From positions 682,001 to 746,000 of the forward strand of contig CAVZEU010000003.1 in the NCBI GenBank assembly GCA_963774415.1: a stretch of 64,000 nt of DNA, read 5' to 3'. This document shows positions 51,318-61,573 of the stretch, piece after piece; position 1 is the first letter of the stretch; every line of letters starts with the position of its first letter. The notes under the pieces were generated by a model that was not told the DNA's origin, ran no database searches, and saw nothing but the letters and a program-made list of their open reading frames with translations. This stretch comes from SZUA-36 sp963774415 (lineage in GTDB: Bacteria; Pseudomonadota; Gammaproteobacteria; Xanthomonadales; SZUA-36). A program made the translations under genes and the position numbers.

Positions 51318-52718
51318 ATGAGAGGACCCGGACCGTTCCTTGGCCTAAGCATCGGAATGCTTGCGATACTCGGCGGTTGTGCCACCTATAGGCCGCAGTC
51401 CCTGGATGAACGGAGCCGACTGGCGGCAGGCATGAGCGGCCTGGTTATGCCGTCGGGTCAGTTCAATGCAGGCAAGCCGCTGTCAAGTCACGCTGTCGAT
51501 CCGGGTGACGGTCTCGACCTGGTCGAGGTTGCGGTGCTGGCGGTGCTGAACAATCCCGCCCTGAAGGCCCGGCGCTCGCAACTCGGCGTTGCCGGCGCGC
51601 AGGTTTTTTCCGCCGGCCTGCTGCCCGACCCGCAGATCTCCGCGGGGCTGGACAAGCCAACCGGCAATACCGCCGGTCTCGTCAATGGCTGGCTGCTGGA
51701 CGTGGGTTACGACCTTGTCCCGTTGATCACCCGGCAGGCGCGGGTCGACGCGAGTCACCGCAACAGGGAAGAAGTACGCCTGGACCTGCTTTGGCAGGAG
51801 TGGCAGACCATACAGCGTGCGCGTTCCCTGGCCGTCCAACTGGACCTCGAGGAACAGCGCCTGTCCTTGCTGCGATCCATGCAGAACCTTTACAAGAGGC
51901 GCTACCAGCGTTCCGAACAAGCCCTGAAAGAGGGTGATATCACGCTGGACGTCAACGGTACCGACCTGACCGCGCTGCTCGACGTGCTCAGTCAAATCGG
52001 CCAGCTCGAACTGACCCACAACAAAACCCGTCACAGCCTCAACCTGCTGTTGGGCCTCAAGCCGCAGGTTGAAATTACGTTGTCGGCGCTGCCGCCGCCG
52101 CCGCCGCTGGACACCGTGTCGACGCGGACCCGGGTTGACGAACTTGCCCGGATACGCCCGGACCTGCTGGCCCTGCGCGCCGGTTACTCGGCTCAGGAGG
52201 CGCGCGTGCGGTCCGCCGTTCTCGCCCAGTTCCCATCGATCGGCATTGGTTTCAATCGTGCCCGCGATACCGGCGACGTGGTCACCAATGGCATCAGCAT
52301 CAGTCTGAATCTGCCGCTCTTCAGCGGCAACCGCGGCCAGATCGCGGTTGAGCGGGCGACAAGAAATCGTTTGCGCGAGGAATATCGCCTGCGCCTGGCG
52401 CAAACCCGCGTGGAAGTGGACGAGTTGTTGCAGCGCCAGACCCTGCTGACGCGTCAGCAGGCCGACCTTTCCGCGTACCTGCCGCGCCTCAAAGTCCTGG
52501 TTGGGCGCGCCCGCAAGGCGTACCGGCATGGCGACATCGACGCGCTGACGTTCTTGAACATGGAATCCACATGGGCCAACAAGCGGCTCGAACAGATCGA
52601 CCTGGAGCAATACGCATGGGAAAACCGCATCGCCCTGGAAGCACTGCTGGCGTTGCCGGATCAGCCCGGCGCCCCGGAGCAATTGTTGCCGGCGGGCATG
52701 GACGGCAGCGGGCCATGA
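51318..52718 (+). CDS. TolC family outer-membrane efflux lipoprotein
   Basis: 466 residues. A lipoprotein signal (IGMLAILGGCATY) is followed by the two-fold OEP repeats typical of TolC/NodT proteins: VAVLAVLNNPALKARRSQLG, SAGLLPDPQISAGL, then ARIRPDLLALRAGYSAQEAR, VRSAVLAQFPSIGIGFNRARD and SLNLPLFSGNRGQI. It should form the outer-membrane channel of the tripartite pump encoded with the next two genes; its stop overlaps the adaptor gene's ATG by four bases. Confidence 0.88.
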   Translation: MRGPGPFLGLSIGMLAILGGCATYRPQSLDERSRLAAGMSGLVMPSGQFNAGKPLSSHAVDPGDGLDLVEVAVLAVLNNPALKARRSQLGVAGAQVFSAGLLPDPQISAGLDKPTGNTAGLVNGWLLDVGYDLVPLITRQARVDASHRNREEVRLDLLWQEWQTIQRARSLAVQLDLEEQRLSLLRSMQNLYKRRYQRSEQALKEGDITLDVNGTDLTALLDVLSQIGQLELTHNKTRHSLNLLLGLKPQVEITLSALPPPPPLDTVSTRTRVDELARIRPDLLALRAGYSAQEARVRSAVLAQFPSIGIGFNRARDTGDVVTNGISISLNLPLFSGNRGQIAVERATRNRLREEYRLRLAQTRVEVDELLQRQTLLTRQQADLSAYLPRLKVLVGRARKAYRHGDIDALTFLNMESTWANKRLEQIDLEQYAWENRIALEALLALPDQPGAPEQLLPAGMDGSGP

Positions 52719-53758
52719 ATCGCCATTCACGTTGGCTGAGCGGCTTGCTGTGGCTCTTGACGGGCTGCCTGGTCAGCGCACATGCCGACCAGGCCGGAGC
52801 CTCCAGCGTACTGGTCGAAACCCGGCCGGTCGTCAAGCAGGATGTCAGCGACACGCTGGCGGCTTTCGGCGTGCTGGACCCCGAGCCGGATCGCGTATTG
52901 AGCCTGTCGTTGCCGCACGCGGGCCTGATCAACCGCGTCTGGGTGCGTCTGGGCCAGCGGGTCAGGAGCGGCGACAAGCTGCTGGAGGTGGAGACGGCGC
53001 CTGACGCGCGCATGCAGTATCTGCAGGCACAAAGCGCCGTGAACTACGCCCGCCGGGAGGTGGACCGGCAACAACGCCTGCTGGGCGAGCAACTCGCCAC
53101 CAAGGCGCAACTGGATGCCGCTAAGAAATCCCTGAAGGACGCGCAGACCCGGCTCGACGCCCTGCGCAAGCAAGGCATGGGCAACGCCCGTGACACGCTT
53201 CGGGCGCCGGTGGACGGCATCGTGACCCGTCTCGACGTGTCCCAGGGCCAGCGCGTGCAGGCCGAAACCACCGCGCTGCTGGTCGCGTCCGAGAAACACC
53301 TGGTCGCACGGCTGGGTGTCGAGCCCGAGGACCTCGACAGGGTAAAGGCCGGGACCCCCGTGACCATCACCTCGGTCTTTGTCCCCGGCGTGAGGGTCGA
53401 TAGCGCCGTCCAGGAGGTCCACGCGATGGTCGACCCGAAAACCCACCTGGTCGAGGTGCTGGTGCCGGTCCCGGAAAAGCAGGCGGACCACCTGGTGCTG
53501 GGCAGCCGGGTCCGCGGACAGATCCGGCTGGCATCCCGCACGGCGCTGGTGGTGCCATACAGCGCGGTTCTGGGCGGCCCGTCCGGCACCTATGTCTACA
53601 GGGTCGAGCATGGTATCGCTCACCGCATCAACGTCAAAGCCGGGGCCGCCGCCGGCGAGATGATAGAGGTCCAGGGACCGCTGCACCCGGGTGACGCGAT
53701 CGTGGTTTCCGGAAACTACGAACTGGCGGACGGTATGGCCGTCAGGTCACGGCCCTGA
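52715..53758 (+). CDS. Periplasmic adaptor (membrane fusion) protein of RND efflux pump
   Basis: 347 residues. Signal sequence LSGLLWLLTGCLVSAHA. The biotinyl-lipoyl halves flank a helical hairpin: PHAGLINRVWVRLGQRVRSG, a coiled region MQYLQAQSAVNYARREVDRQ, and TLRAPVDGIVTRLDVSQGQR. Beta-barrel and membrane-proximal domains follow. It bridges the TolC-like channel and the RND transporter. Both flanking genes overlap it by one to four bases, indicating a translationally coupled operon. Confidence 0.9.
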   Translation: MNRHSRWLSGLLWLLTGCLVSAHADQAGASSVLVETRPVVKQDVSDTLAAFGVLDPEPDRVLSLSLPHAGLINRVWVRLGQRVRSGDKLLEVETAPDARMQYLQAQSAVNYARREVDRQQRLLGEQLATKAQLDAAKKSLKDAQTRLDALRKQGMGNARDTLRAPVDGIVTRLDVSQGQRVQAETTALLVASEKHLVARLGVEPEDLDRVKAGTPVTITSVFVPGVRVDSAVQEVHAMVDPKTHLVEVLVPVPEKQADHLVLGSRVRGQIRLASRTALVVPYSAVLGGPSGTYVYRVEHGIAHRINVKAGAAAGEMIEVQGPLHPGDAIVVSGNYELADGMAVRSRP

Positions 53759-56700
53759 TGGACGTCGCGCACTGGGCTGCGGGTCACCGACGCTCCATCC
53801 TGTTCCTCGTCGCCATGATGGCACTGGCCGGTCTGGCGGCAGCCATCCGCTTGCCGGTCGCGCTGTTCCCGCATGTGGATTTCCCGCGAGTGGTCATATC
53901 GATCGAAGCCGGCGATCGTCCGGCGGACCAGATGGTCATCGCCATCACCCGGCCGGTGGAGCAGGCGGTAAGGTCGGTGCAGGGGGTGGTCGACTTGCGC
54001 TCGACGACCAGCCGCGGCAGTGCCGAACTGTCCGTCAACTTCCGCTGGGGAGATGACATGGTACTGGCGATGCTGCAGGTCAATTCCGCCATCAACCAGG
54101 TCTTGCCCAGCCTGCCGGCCGGTACCCGCTTTACGGTCCGCCGCATGGACCCGACCGTGTTTCCGGTGGCCGCTTACAGCCTGACGTCGGACAAGCTGTC
54201 GCTGGTGCGGCTCCGGGACCTGGCCAGTTTCCAGTTGGTGCCGTTGCTATCGGCCATCGACGGCGTCGCCAAGGTCACGGTCATGGGCGGGGAGCAGGCC
54301 GAATACCGGATCGAGATCGACCCTGAGAAGCTGGCGGCTTTCGGTTTGACTTTCAGTGACGTCGCCAAGGCCCTGTCGGCCAGCAATGTGCTGCAGGCCG
54401 TGGGCCGGCTCGAAGACCATTACAAGCTCTACCTGCTGCTGTCCGATACCCGGGTTCGCTCATTGGCGACGATCGAGAACACGGTTTTGCGCAGCGGGCC
54501 GGAAGGCCTTGTACGGCTCGAGGACATCGCCCGGGTTTATGCCACGACCGCCCCGCAGTGGCACCGTGTAACGGCCGACGGTCACGACGCGGTACTGGTC
54601 CAGGTTTACCAGCAACCGGGCGGCAACACGGTCAAGATCGTTGCCGATGTCAAGCAGCGGCTGCGTGATTACCACGACAAGTTGCCGCAAGGCGCCAGAA
54701 TTGCCAACTGGTATGACCAGAGCCAGTTGATCACCGAATCCGCCAAAAGCGTGCGAGACGCCATCGCCGTTGGCGTGGTGCTGGCGGCGTTGGTGCTGTT
54801 CGCGTTTTTGCGCAGCACGAAAATTACGCTGATTTCCATCCTGGTCGTGCCTTCGGTACTGGCCAGCGCGATCCTGCTGCTGCACGTATTGCACATGAGC
54901 TTCAACATCATGACACTGGGGGGCATGGCCGCGGCGGTTGGACTGATCGTCGACGACGCCATCGTCATGGTCGAACACATCATTCGTCGCCTGCGGCAAA
55001 GCAGCCGGACAGCGGCGGTAACCATCCGTGAAGCCGCGATCGAGTTCACGCCCCCGCTGGCCGGTTCTTCGGCCGCCACCATCGTCATCTTTGCACCGCT
55101 GGCCTTCCTCGGGGGCGTGACCGGCGCCTTTTTCAAAGCCCTGTCGCTGACCATGGCCAGCAGCCTTTTTATCTCCTTCTTGCTGGCCTGGCTGGCCGTG
55201 CCGCTGCTGGCGGAACACCTGCTCGACAGCAAGGACGCGGCCCGCGAAGACGTCGGGCCGGCATTCAGGGGTCTGCAGGACCGCTATCGCCAGCTGATGC
55301 AACGACTGCTGCACAAACCGTGGCTGGTTTCCGCCGGGCTCGTGCCGCTGCTGCTGCTCGGGGCCGTCGCTTACCACCAGGTCGGCTCCGGTTTCATGCC
55401 GCACATGGACGAGGGCGGTTTCATCCTCGATTACCGCTCGCCGCCGGGTACTTCGCTGTCGGAAACCGATCGCCTGTTGCGGCAGGTCGAGCAAATCCTG
55501 CGCTCCAACCCCGCCGTGGAGACTTATTCGCGGCGCACGGGCCTGCAGCTTGGCGGGGGGCTTACCGAGGCCAACGAAGGCGATTTTTTCGTTCGGCTCA
55601 AACCTTTGCCACGGCAGCCGATTGACCAGGTCATGGACACCGTCCGCAGCCGCGTCAGACAGGAAGTACCCGGGCTGAAAATTGAGATGATGCTGCTGAT
55701 GGAAGACGTCATCGGCGATTTAACCGCCGTTCCACAGCCCATTGAAATCAAGCTTTTTGGTGATGATCCCGGTGCCTTGCTGACCACCGCACCCCGGGTC
55801 GCGGCCGCCATTTCGGCCATACCCGGCGTGGTCGATGTGCAGGATGGCGTACTGTTGGCCGGAGATGCGACCAATGTCGTTGTCGATCGCGACAAGGCCG
55901 CGCTCGAGGGCATCGACCCCGACCTCGTTACACGGCAATTGCAAGCCTGGTTCAGTGGCCTCGTGACCACGCAAGTGCAGGAGAACCTGAAATTCGTCGG
56001 TGTGCGGGTCTGGGTGGCTCCGAAGGGCCGGGACAGGGTCGGCGATATCGGCAACATCTGGCTGCGTGCGCCCGACGGTCACCGTTTTCCGCTCAAACGC
56101 ATCGCCACCGTATCGACGGAAACGGGGCAGCCGCAGATCAGCCGCGAAAACCTGAAGCGGATGGTGGCGGTGACCGGCCGGATCAGCGGACGCGACCTGG
56201 GTTCGACGATTCGTGACGTCAAGCAGGCTTTGCAGCGCAAGGGGCTATTACCCGGCAAGATGTACTATGAGCTCGGCGGTCTTTACCGCCAGCAGCAGAT
56301 TGCGTTCCGCGGGCTGCTGGCCGTATTCGCCGCCGCGCTGGGGCTGGTGTTCCTGTTGTTGCTGTACCTGTACGAGGAATTCCCCGCGGCCATCGCCATC
56401 ATGGTCACGCCGTTGCTTGCCATGGCCGCGGTGTTCACCGGTCTTTGGCTGACCGGCATCGAGCTGAACATCACGGCGATGATGGGCATGACGATGATCG
56501 TCGGCATCGTCACCGAAGTTTCGATTTTCTACTTTTCGGAGTACCACGACTTGCTGCGCGGAGGGGCGGGGAACAAGGACGCACTGGTGCAGGCCGGCCG
56601 CAATCGCCTGCGCCCCATTGTCATGACGACGCTGGCCGCCATTTTCGCCTTGTTGCCGCTGGCGCTGGCGCTGGGGCAGGGAGCCAGCATGCAGCAACCG

Positions 56701-56796
56701 CTCGCCGTGGCCATTATTTCCGGCTTATTGGTGCAGATCCCCCTGGTCGTGATCGTGATGCCTTTGTTGTACCGCAAGCTGGCCGGTATCGAGTAG
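53758..56796 (+). CDS. RND family efflux transporter (AcrB/CzcA superfamily)
   Basis: 1012 residues, full length. Twelve membrane helices with two large periplasmic loops are expected. Visible landmarks are FPHVDFPRVVISIEAGDRPA near the start, the TM4 motif GLIVDDAIVMVEHIIRRL with the paired aspartates used in proton relay, GSGFMPHMDEGGFILDYRSP at the start of the second half, and late helices with MMGMTMIVGIVTEVSIFYFS. The second-half FMPxxDEG motif resembles the metal/CzcA branch, but the substrate cannot be fixed. The start overlaps the adaptor's TGA by one base. Confidence 0.9.
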   Translation: MDVAHWAAGHRRSILFLVAMMALAGLAAAIRLPVALFPHVDFPRVVISIEAGDRPADQMVIAITRPVEQAVRSVQGVVDLRSTTSRGSAELSVNFRWGDDMVLAMLQVNSAINQVLPSLPAGTRFTVRRMDPTVFPVAAYSLTSDKLSLVRLRDLASFQLVPLLSAIDGVAKVTVMGGEQAEYRIEIDPEKLAAFGLTFSDVAKALSASNVLQAVGRLEDHYKLYLLLSDTRVRSLATIENTVLRSGPEGLVRLEDIARVYATTAPQWHRVTADGHDAVLVQVYQQPGGNTVKIVADVKQRLRDYHDKLPQGARIANWYDQSQLITESAKSVRDAIAVGVVLAALVLFAFLRSTKITLISILVVPSVLASAILLLHVLHMSFNIMTLGGMAAAVGLIVDDAIVMVEHIIRRLRQSSRTAAVTIREAAIEFTPPLAGSSAATIVIFAPLAFLGGVTGAFFKALSLTMASSLFISFLLAWLAVPLLAEHLLDSKDAAREDVGPAFRGLQDRYRQLMQRLLHKPWLVSAGLVPLLLLGAVAYHQVGSGFMPHMDEGGFILDYRSPPGTSLSETDRLLRQVEQILRSNPAVETYSRRTGLQLGGGLTEANEGDFFVRLKPLPRQPIDQVMDTVRSRVRQEVPGLKIEMMLLMEDVIGDLTAVPQPIEIKLFGDDPGALLTTAPRVAAAISAIPGVVDVQDGVLLAGDATNVVVDRDKAALEGIDPDLVTRQLQAWFSGLVTTQVQENLKFVGVRVWVAPKGRDRVGDIGNIWLRAPDGHRFPLKRIATVSTETGQPQISRENLKRMVAVTGRISGRDLGSTIRDVKQALQRKGLLPGKMYYELGGLYRQQQIAFRGLLAVFAAALGLVFLLLLYLYEEFPAAIAIMVTPLLAMAAVFTGLWLTGIELNITAMMGMTMIVGIVTEVSIFYFSEYHDLLRGGAGNKDALVQAGRNRLRPIVMTTLAAIFALLPLALALGQGASMQQPLAVAIISGLLVQIPLVVIVMPLLYRKLAGIE

Positions 56797-56870
56797 CGGG
56801 CAAAGTTCGCGCTCGGCCGCAGGTCCCGACAAACCGCGCGGTGAACCGGCACGCGCTTGGCGGGTATCGG

Positions 56871-58073
56871 TCAGTCCCAGCAATGCCACATTTTCTTGAG
56901 TTCCAACCATTCTTCGGCAGACGTGCCTTCCGAACCTCGCGGCAAGAGCCGTGCACCGGGATGCTGGTGGTGCGGCCGGGTCCAGGCATTTCGTTCGTAG
57001 AGCCGCTCGATATTCTGTCGATAGATCTCATCCACATCGCCGTGGTGATATGGCGTCTGTTCCAACCACAGGTTCCGTGGATGAATGGGTTGCGCATACA
57101 TGTCGCGGAACAGCTCGGTGCGCAAGTCCTTCATCCAGTTGCTGTTCAGGTTCATCGCCCGGTATTGCCGCAGTGCCTCGATATCGATGATGGCTGATAC
57201 GATCGTGTTGCTGCTCGATACGGAATGGCTGAGTATTTCGCCGCGATAGCCGATAATATGACTGTTACCACCGGCGATATCGATGGGGTGGCGAGACGAT
57301 GCCGAAAGATAAACCGGCCCGACATTGGGGCACAGCATGTACAGGCTGTTGAATTCCGCGTGCCCGCGGTTCTGCACCATCCAGCTGCCGCCGGGAGTTC
57401 CCCCGATGTTGGTCATGGGCACGGCTTCTGAGGGACGATATACCACTTCGGCGCCGTTGAACGCCAGCGCGCGCACAGCCTCCGGGTACTCGCCGTCCGA
57501 ACAGCAGATAGTACCGATATTGCCGATGTCATCGGTCTTCAATACCGGGTAGAACGCATCCGTACCATCGCCGTACAACTCCACCCAGCGATCGTAAACG
57601 TCGTGCGGCGTACAGGAGCGCTCGCGGCACCACAGGTGGTTCTTTGCGGATTTGTGAACCACCTCGCCGCTGGGTGCGATTACGAACAGGGAGTTGAAGA
57701 AACGGTCACGTATCACCTCCGGCCAGCGCGCCTTGCACTGTCCTATGATGTAGGTGTCGTACATTTTTGCCAGGCGTCCCAGGAACTCGGTTTCTTCTCC
57801 CGGTATATCGATAAACAGTTCTTCGGCCGCCAGTGTGTGCGGCAGATCGAAGATTTCATCGGTAAAACCGGTCAACGCACCCTCGGCCAACGCGATGATT
57901 TTGACGGGCATATTAATGCCGACAATGGAGACGGCCGCATGGATCGCGTCCTCGATGGTCGCGAGGTTGTGCCCGATGTGCCGCCGTTCAGCGATGCCGT
58001 GAACGATCGTGGACAGGCCGAGGGCCATATAGGGTGCAATCGAGTCGGTTTTTGTCGTCGAAAAATCAGTCAT
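56871..58073 (-). CDS. Carbon-nitrogen hydrolase, aliphatic amidase/nitrilase-like
   Basis: 400 residues. The nitrilase-superfamily triad is visible: Glu64 (ALAEGALTGF), Lys141 or Lys144 (HKSAKNHLW) and Cys191 (TICCSDGEYPEAVRALAFNGAE). The CSDGEYPE block resembles CDDGNYPE of aliphatic amidase AmiE. It should hydrolyse an amide or nitrile to an acid plus ammonia. It overlaps the upstream MFS transporter gene by four bases, and TonB receptor, SDR and LuxR genes lie further upstream on the same strand. A substrate-specific scavenging cluster is likely. Confidence 0.83.
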   Translation of the reverse strand: MTDFSTTKTDSIAPYMALGLSTIVHGIAERRHIGHNLATIEDAIHAAVSIVGINMPVKIIALAEGALTGFTDEIFDLPHTLAAEELFIDIPGEETEFLGRLAKMYDTYIIGQCKARWPEVIRDRFFNSLFVIAPSGEVVHKSAKNHLWCRERSCTPHDVYDRWVELYGDGTDAFYPVLKTDDIGNIGTICCSDGEYPEAVRALAFNGAEVVYRPSEAVPMTNIGGTPGGSWMVQNRGHAEFNSLYMLCPNVGPVYLSASSRHPIDIAGGNSHIIGYRGEILSHSVSSSNTIVSAIIDIEALRQYRAMNLNSNWMKDLRTELFRDMYAQPIHPRNLWLEQTPYHHGDVDEIYRQNIERLYERNAWTRPHHQHPGARLLPRGSEGTSAEEWLELKKMWHCWD

Positions 58074-59182
58074 GGGCTCGTCTCGTCGTACAGTGGGAGT
58101 TCAGTCGATACCACCGGGCTCGCGATATGTCGGGTGCGGTAAATGATGAACAGGAACATCAGGATGCTGCTGAGGCAGAAAACCGCCGCCAGCAAGTTGA
58201 TGCGGCCGTAGTTACCGCCTCCGACCAGCGCCGCGGCGGCGGCGGGGCCGGCGGCCGCACCCAGCCCCTGAAAACCCGTGACCAGCACCAGGAAGTTGCC
58301 CCTGTAGTCGATTTTGGCGATGACCCCGAGCTGGTAGGAATTCGCAATGACGAATAGCGCCTGGAAAAGAGCTGCGCCGATATAGAACTCGGCCGTCGAA
58401 AAGCGTCCCAGCAACAGCCACAACACCAGCAGTTGGCCGACCAGAACCAGCACCAGGGGCAGCGTTCGGCCAAAGCGGTCGCTGGCAATGGCGGTGGCTC
58501 CGGCGCCAACGATGGCGGCAAACTGTGACATCCCCAGCGCCAGGCCGATGGTTTGCGTGGACAGGCCCGCCGTCTGACCCACGCGCTCAATGTAGGTCCA
58601 GAAACCGAATACATTGGCGAAAAAGAGTAGGCTGGCGATCAGGCCGATCCAGATCAGCCATGCATGGCTCATTGCCTCGCTGCTGGTGTCGGGGTCCGCC
58701 CTTCTCTGGGCTCCCGCAGCGGGATAGCGAAACAAGGCCAACAGCGTTAGCAAGGACGCCAGCGCCAGCATGTAATAGAGTCCGCTGACACTCCACGACA
58801 CGAGGATACGCGCCGCGGCCGCGAACGCGCAGAACATCACGGCGCCTTGCATTACCTGGGCAATACCGAAAGCCCGGTCCGGATGTCTGTTGTCCCCCAG
58901 GCCCGCGATGGTCAGCGCAAAGATCGAGCCGGCGGTAAAGCCCGCCAGGAAGCGCACGATCAGGAATGGAGCGAAAAGGCTCAGGTTGGCGCTGATGACA
59001 TTGAGCAGCGCCGTGGCGATGCAGCCAATGGCCAGCATCACCGTCCAAGATGCCTTGCGGACCCACAGCGCGGCAACCAACGACGCGAGCACCAGCCCCA
59101 GCCCTTCCAGCGATGCGACATAACCGGCCTGTTGTTCGGTAAAGCCGAGGTCGTCAATGAGGCCACCGACCAACATCGGCAT
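58070..59182 (-). CDS. MFS transporter (N-terminus uncertain)
   Basis: About 370 residues from the ATG at 59182, with roughly eleven membrane helices; typical MFS proteins have twelve. Loop motif LGDNRHPDRAFGIAQV and GLALGMSQFAAIVGAGATAIASDRFGR-type features support an MFS permease. The same frame stays open upstream to about 59318 and reads FDHKLSTTFLISTVYPLGPA directly before the ATG. This looks like a missing first helix, but that stretch has no ATG, GTG or TTG. The real start may be a rare codon, or a base change has removed it. It is probably the importer for the product or substrate of the adjacent amidase. Confidence 0.78.
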   Translation of the reverse strand: MPMLVGGLIDDLGFTEQQAGYVASLEGLGLVLASLVAALWVRKASWTVMLAIGCIATALLNVISANLSLFAPFLIVRFLAGFTAGSIFALTIAGLGDNRHPDRAFGIAQVMQGAVMFCAFAAAARILVSWSVSGLYYMLALASLLTLLALFRYPAAGAQRRADPDTSSEAMSHAWLIWIGLIASLLFFANVFGFWTYIERVGQTAGLSTQTIGLALGMSQFAAIVGAGATAIASDRFGRTLPLVLVLVGQLLVLWLLLGRFSTAEFYIGAALFQALFVIANSYQLGVIAKIDYRGNFLVLVTGFQGLGAAAGPAAAAALVGGGNYGRINLLAAVFCLSSILMFLFIIYRTRHIASPVVSTELPLYDETSP

Positions 59183-59328
59183 CAAAATGATCGCGGCCGG
59201 ACCGAGCGGGTAAACCGTCGATATCAGGAATGTCGTCGACAGCTTGTGGTCAAACGTTCTTATGATGCGCTTCCTGGTGCAAGCCCTGCTCGTACATGCT
59301 GCGGTTACCGGCCAGGCCTATGCCCGGT

Positions 59329-61542
59329 TCAATAATTGTAGCGGAAGCTTATCCCCGCCCACCTCGGTCTCCCGTACGCGACCTGGTTAAAGCCGAACAA
59401 ATTGGTCACGTCGAAGGTGTAAACACGGTATTTCTTCTCGAATACGTTGTTGACGTAGGCCGTTACGGACCACTTGCCGTCCCTGCCCACGTAGGAGAGC
59501 CGCGTATTCCAGACGGAATAGGCCCCTTGCCTGGAGATCGGGTGATCCTGGATGTCGAAATAGGTTTCTGTCTGGTAATTGAAGTCCACCTGGGCGGCGA
59601 GATGCCCCGAGGCGAGCGGCCACTGGTAACGCACCATGCCATTGAGCGCGAAGTCGGGCGCCAGCGTCATCTTCCGGTTCCGGGTGACGCCCGAACCGTC
59701 GTTGAGCGGTATGTCTTTCGCTTTTGCGTCGAGGTAGGCGGCACCGAGGAGGATATCGAGCCCGTCGACGGGACTCGTGGTCAGTTCCGCTTCCATGCCG
59801 TCGATGGTCGCGTCCGTATTGAAAATGACCTGATTCAGGTTGACGAAGGCAAACGCCTGAAAGTCATTGTAGTCATAGTGAAAAGCGGAGGCATTCAGGC
59901 GCGTCGTACCACCGAACAGTTCGTTTTTCATGCCGATTTCATAACTGGTCAGCTTTTCCTGTTTGTAGGGCACGTCGCTTCTGACCGTCATGCCGAACAA
60001 GCCGGTTTCATCCAGCATGCCGGTATTGAATCCCGCGGATTTGGCGCCCAGCGACACAGAAGCGTAAAACAGCCTGTTGTCCGCGGGCCGCCAATCCAGC
60101 TCCAGTTTGCCGGTTACGTTATCGGTATTGAGAATATGCCGGTAGGCGAACATGGTGTTGTCGGCGGGCGGTAACAGGCCGCCCAGGTCGACACTCAGGT
60201 AATTCATGTTCCGCCTTTCCTTGGTGTAGCGCAATCCGCCCAAAACCGTGACACGATCCGTCAGACCGTATTCGGCATGCCCGAACAAAGACCATGATTT
60301 TGTTCTTTGAATGTAATTGGCATCGCCGATGATGTAACCGATGCCGCTGGCATCGATCTGGAAACCGCCATCCGTTTTCTGGTCGTAATAATAGGCGCCG
60401 GTGAGCCAGTGCAGCCTGGGTCCATTGCCGGCGAGGCGCAGCTCCTGCGTGAATTGGTCAATGTCCGCAGTGTAAGTGTTGTGGACAATCTTGTAGGGAG
60501 AAGCGTCCGTATCTTCCTGGTAGAGCCGTTTGAAGTTTTCATAGGCGGTAATGGATGTCAAAGTGACGTCCTGCCGGGTCCATTCGATATGCATCGAGCC
60601 GCCGCCGTTCTTGATCACCAAGGCGCCGTCACGATCGTAGGCGCCGGCCCAGGGATCGTGGTCGTTATCGCGGTAGCCGAACGCATCGCATCCGGGGCAG
60701 GTGCCGTAGTAGTTCACGTCGGCCGGCAGCGCCAGGGAGGTGATGCCGCCGTCGGGCGAATAGGTCGACTCGTGCTGCCAGGCGCCCATGTGCGCGTCAT
60801 TTTTCGAGCCGTGAACGTTGAAGAGAAGATCGAGGTTATCCGCCGCCTGCACCGCCAACTGCACCCGCACGGCGTTGTTGTCGGTGTTGTTCGGGTTTTG
60901 CTGGCCGGGGCCGCGGTTTTTGACATAACCGGCGTGTTCATTGTGGGCATAAGATATGCGGCCCTGAACGCTATCGCTGAAAGCGCCGTTGATAACCGCT
61001 TCGGCCTTGAGTTCCTCGTGTTCGCCCGCCGTCACGTCGACGTAGCCGCCGTTCTCGTCAGTTGGTCTTTGGCTGACAAAATGCACCAGGCCGCCGGTGG
61101 TATTGCGTCCATAGAGGGTGCCCTGGGGGCCGCGCAGAACCTCGACACGCTGCAGGTCGAACAATTGGAAGGTGACACCGGACAGTGCACTGACATAAAC
61201 ATCATCGACATATACGGCCACCGGGCCTTCGTTGTTGTCGTTGAAATCAGACAGACCCACGCCGCGCAGAGTCAGTGAAGCGTTGTTGCCCTCCGCTGTC
61301 GGCGTGCCGTAACTGAGCCCGGGGGTCTGGGCGATCACGTCGATCGAATTGGTGAACCCCAGTTCCTTGATCTGGTCACCGGTAAAAGCGGTCACCGAAA
61401 CACCGACATCCTGCAGGTTCTGTTCCCGCTTCTGCGCGGTCACCACGACTTCTTCGAGTACCGATGCCTGTGTCAGGGCGGGCGCCGCTATTGCAGCGAC
61501 GGTCCAAATTGCCATCAGGCGTTTTAATCCATCCGTTATCAT
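59329..61542 (-). CDS. TonB-dependent outer-membrane receptor
   Basis: 737 residues from the ATG at 61542, preceded by GGGAG; an in-frame upstream codon at 61596 lacks an SD. Signal peptide LMAIWTVAAIAAPALTQA is followed by a TonB-box-like VLEEVVVTAQKRE. The plug domain has GVSVTAFTGDQIKELGF, LTLRGVGLSDF and VEVLRGPQGTLYGRNTTGG. The beta-barrel ends YGRPRWAGISFRYNY with a terminal aromatic, as required for outer-membrane assembly. No siderophore genes accompany it; the neighbours (MFS, amidase, SDR) suggest uptake of an organic substrate. Confidence 0.92.
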   Translation of the reverse strand: MITDGLKRLMAIWTVAAIAAPALTQASVLEEVVVTAQKREQNLQDVGVSVTAFTGDQIKELGFTNSIDVIAQTPGLSYGTPTAEGNNASLTLRGVGLSDFNDNNEGPVAVYVDDVYVSALSGVTFQLFDLQRVEVLRGPQGTLYGRNTTGGLVHFVSQRPTDENGGYVDVTAGEHEELKAEAVINGAFSDSVQGRISYAHNEHAGYVKNRGPGQQNPNNTDNNAVRVQLAVQAADNLDLLFNVHGSKNDAHMGAWQHESTYSPDGGITSLALPADVNYYGTCPGCDAFGYRDNDHDPWAGAYDRDGALVIKNGGGSMHIEWTRQDVTLTSITAYENFKRLYQEDTDASPYKIVHNTYTADIDQFTQELRLAGNGPRLHWLTGAYYYDQKTDGGFQIDASGIGYIIGDANYIQRTKSWSLFGHAEYGLTDRVTVLGGLRYTKERRNMNYLSVDLGGLLPPADNTMFAYRHILNTDNVTGKLELDWRPADNRLFYASVSLGAKSAGFNTGMLDETGLFGMTVRSDVPYKQEKLTSYEIGMKNELFGGTTRLNASAFHYDYNDFQAFAFVNLNQVIFNTDATIDGMEAELTTSPVDGLDILLGAAYLDAKAKDIPLNDGSGVTRNRKMTLAPDFALNGMVRYQWPLASGHLAAQVDFNYQTETYFDIQDHPISRQGAYSVWNTRLSYVGRDGKWSVTAYVNNVFEKKYRVYTFDVTNLFGFNQVAYGRPRWAGISFRYNY

Positions 61543-61573
61543 TGACTTACTCCCACTTCGTTTTTTTGCGTGA

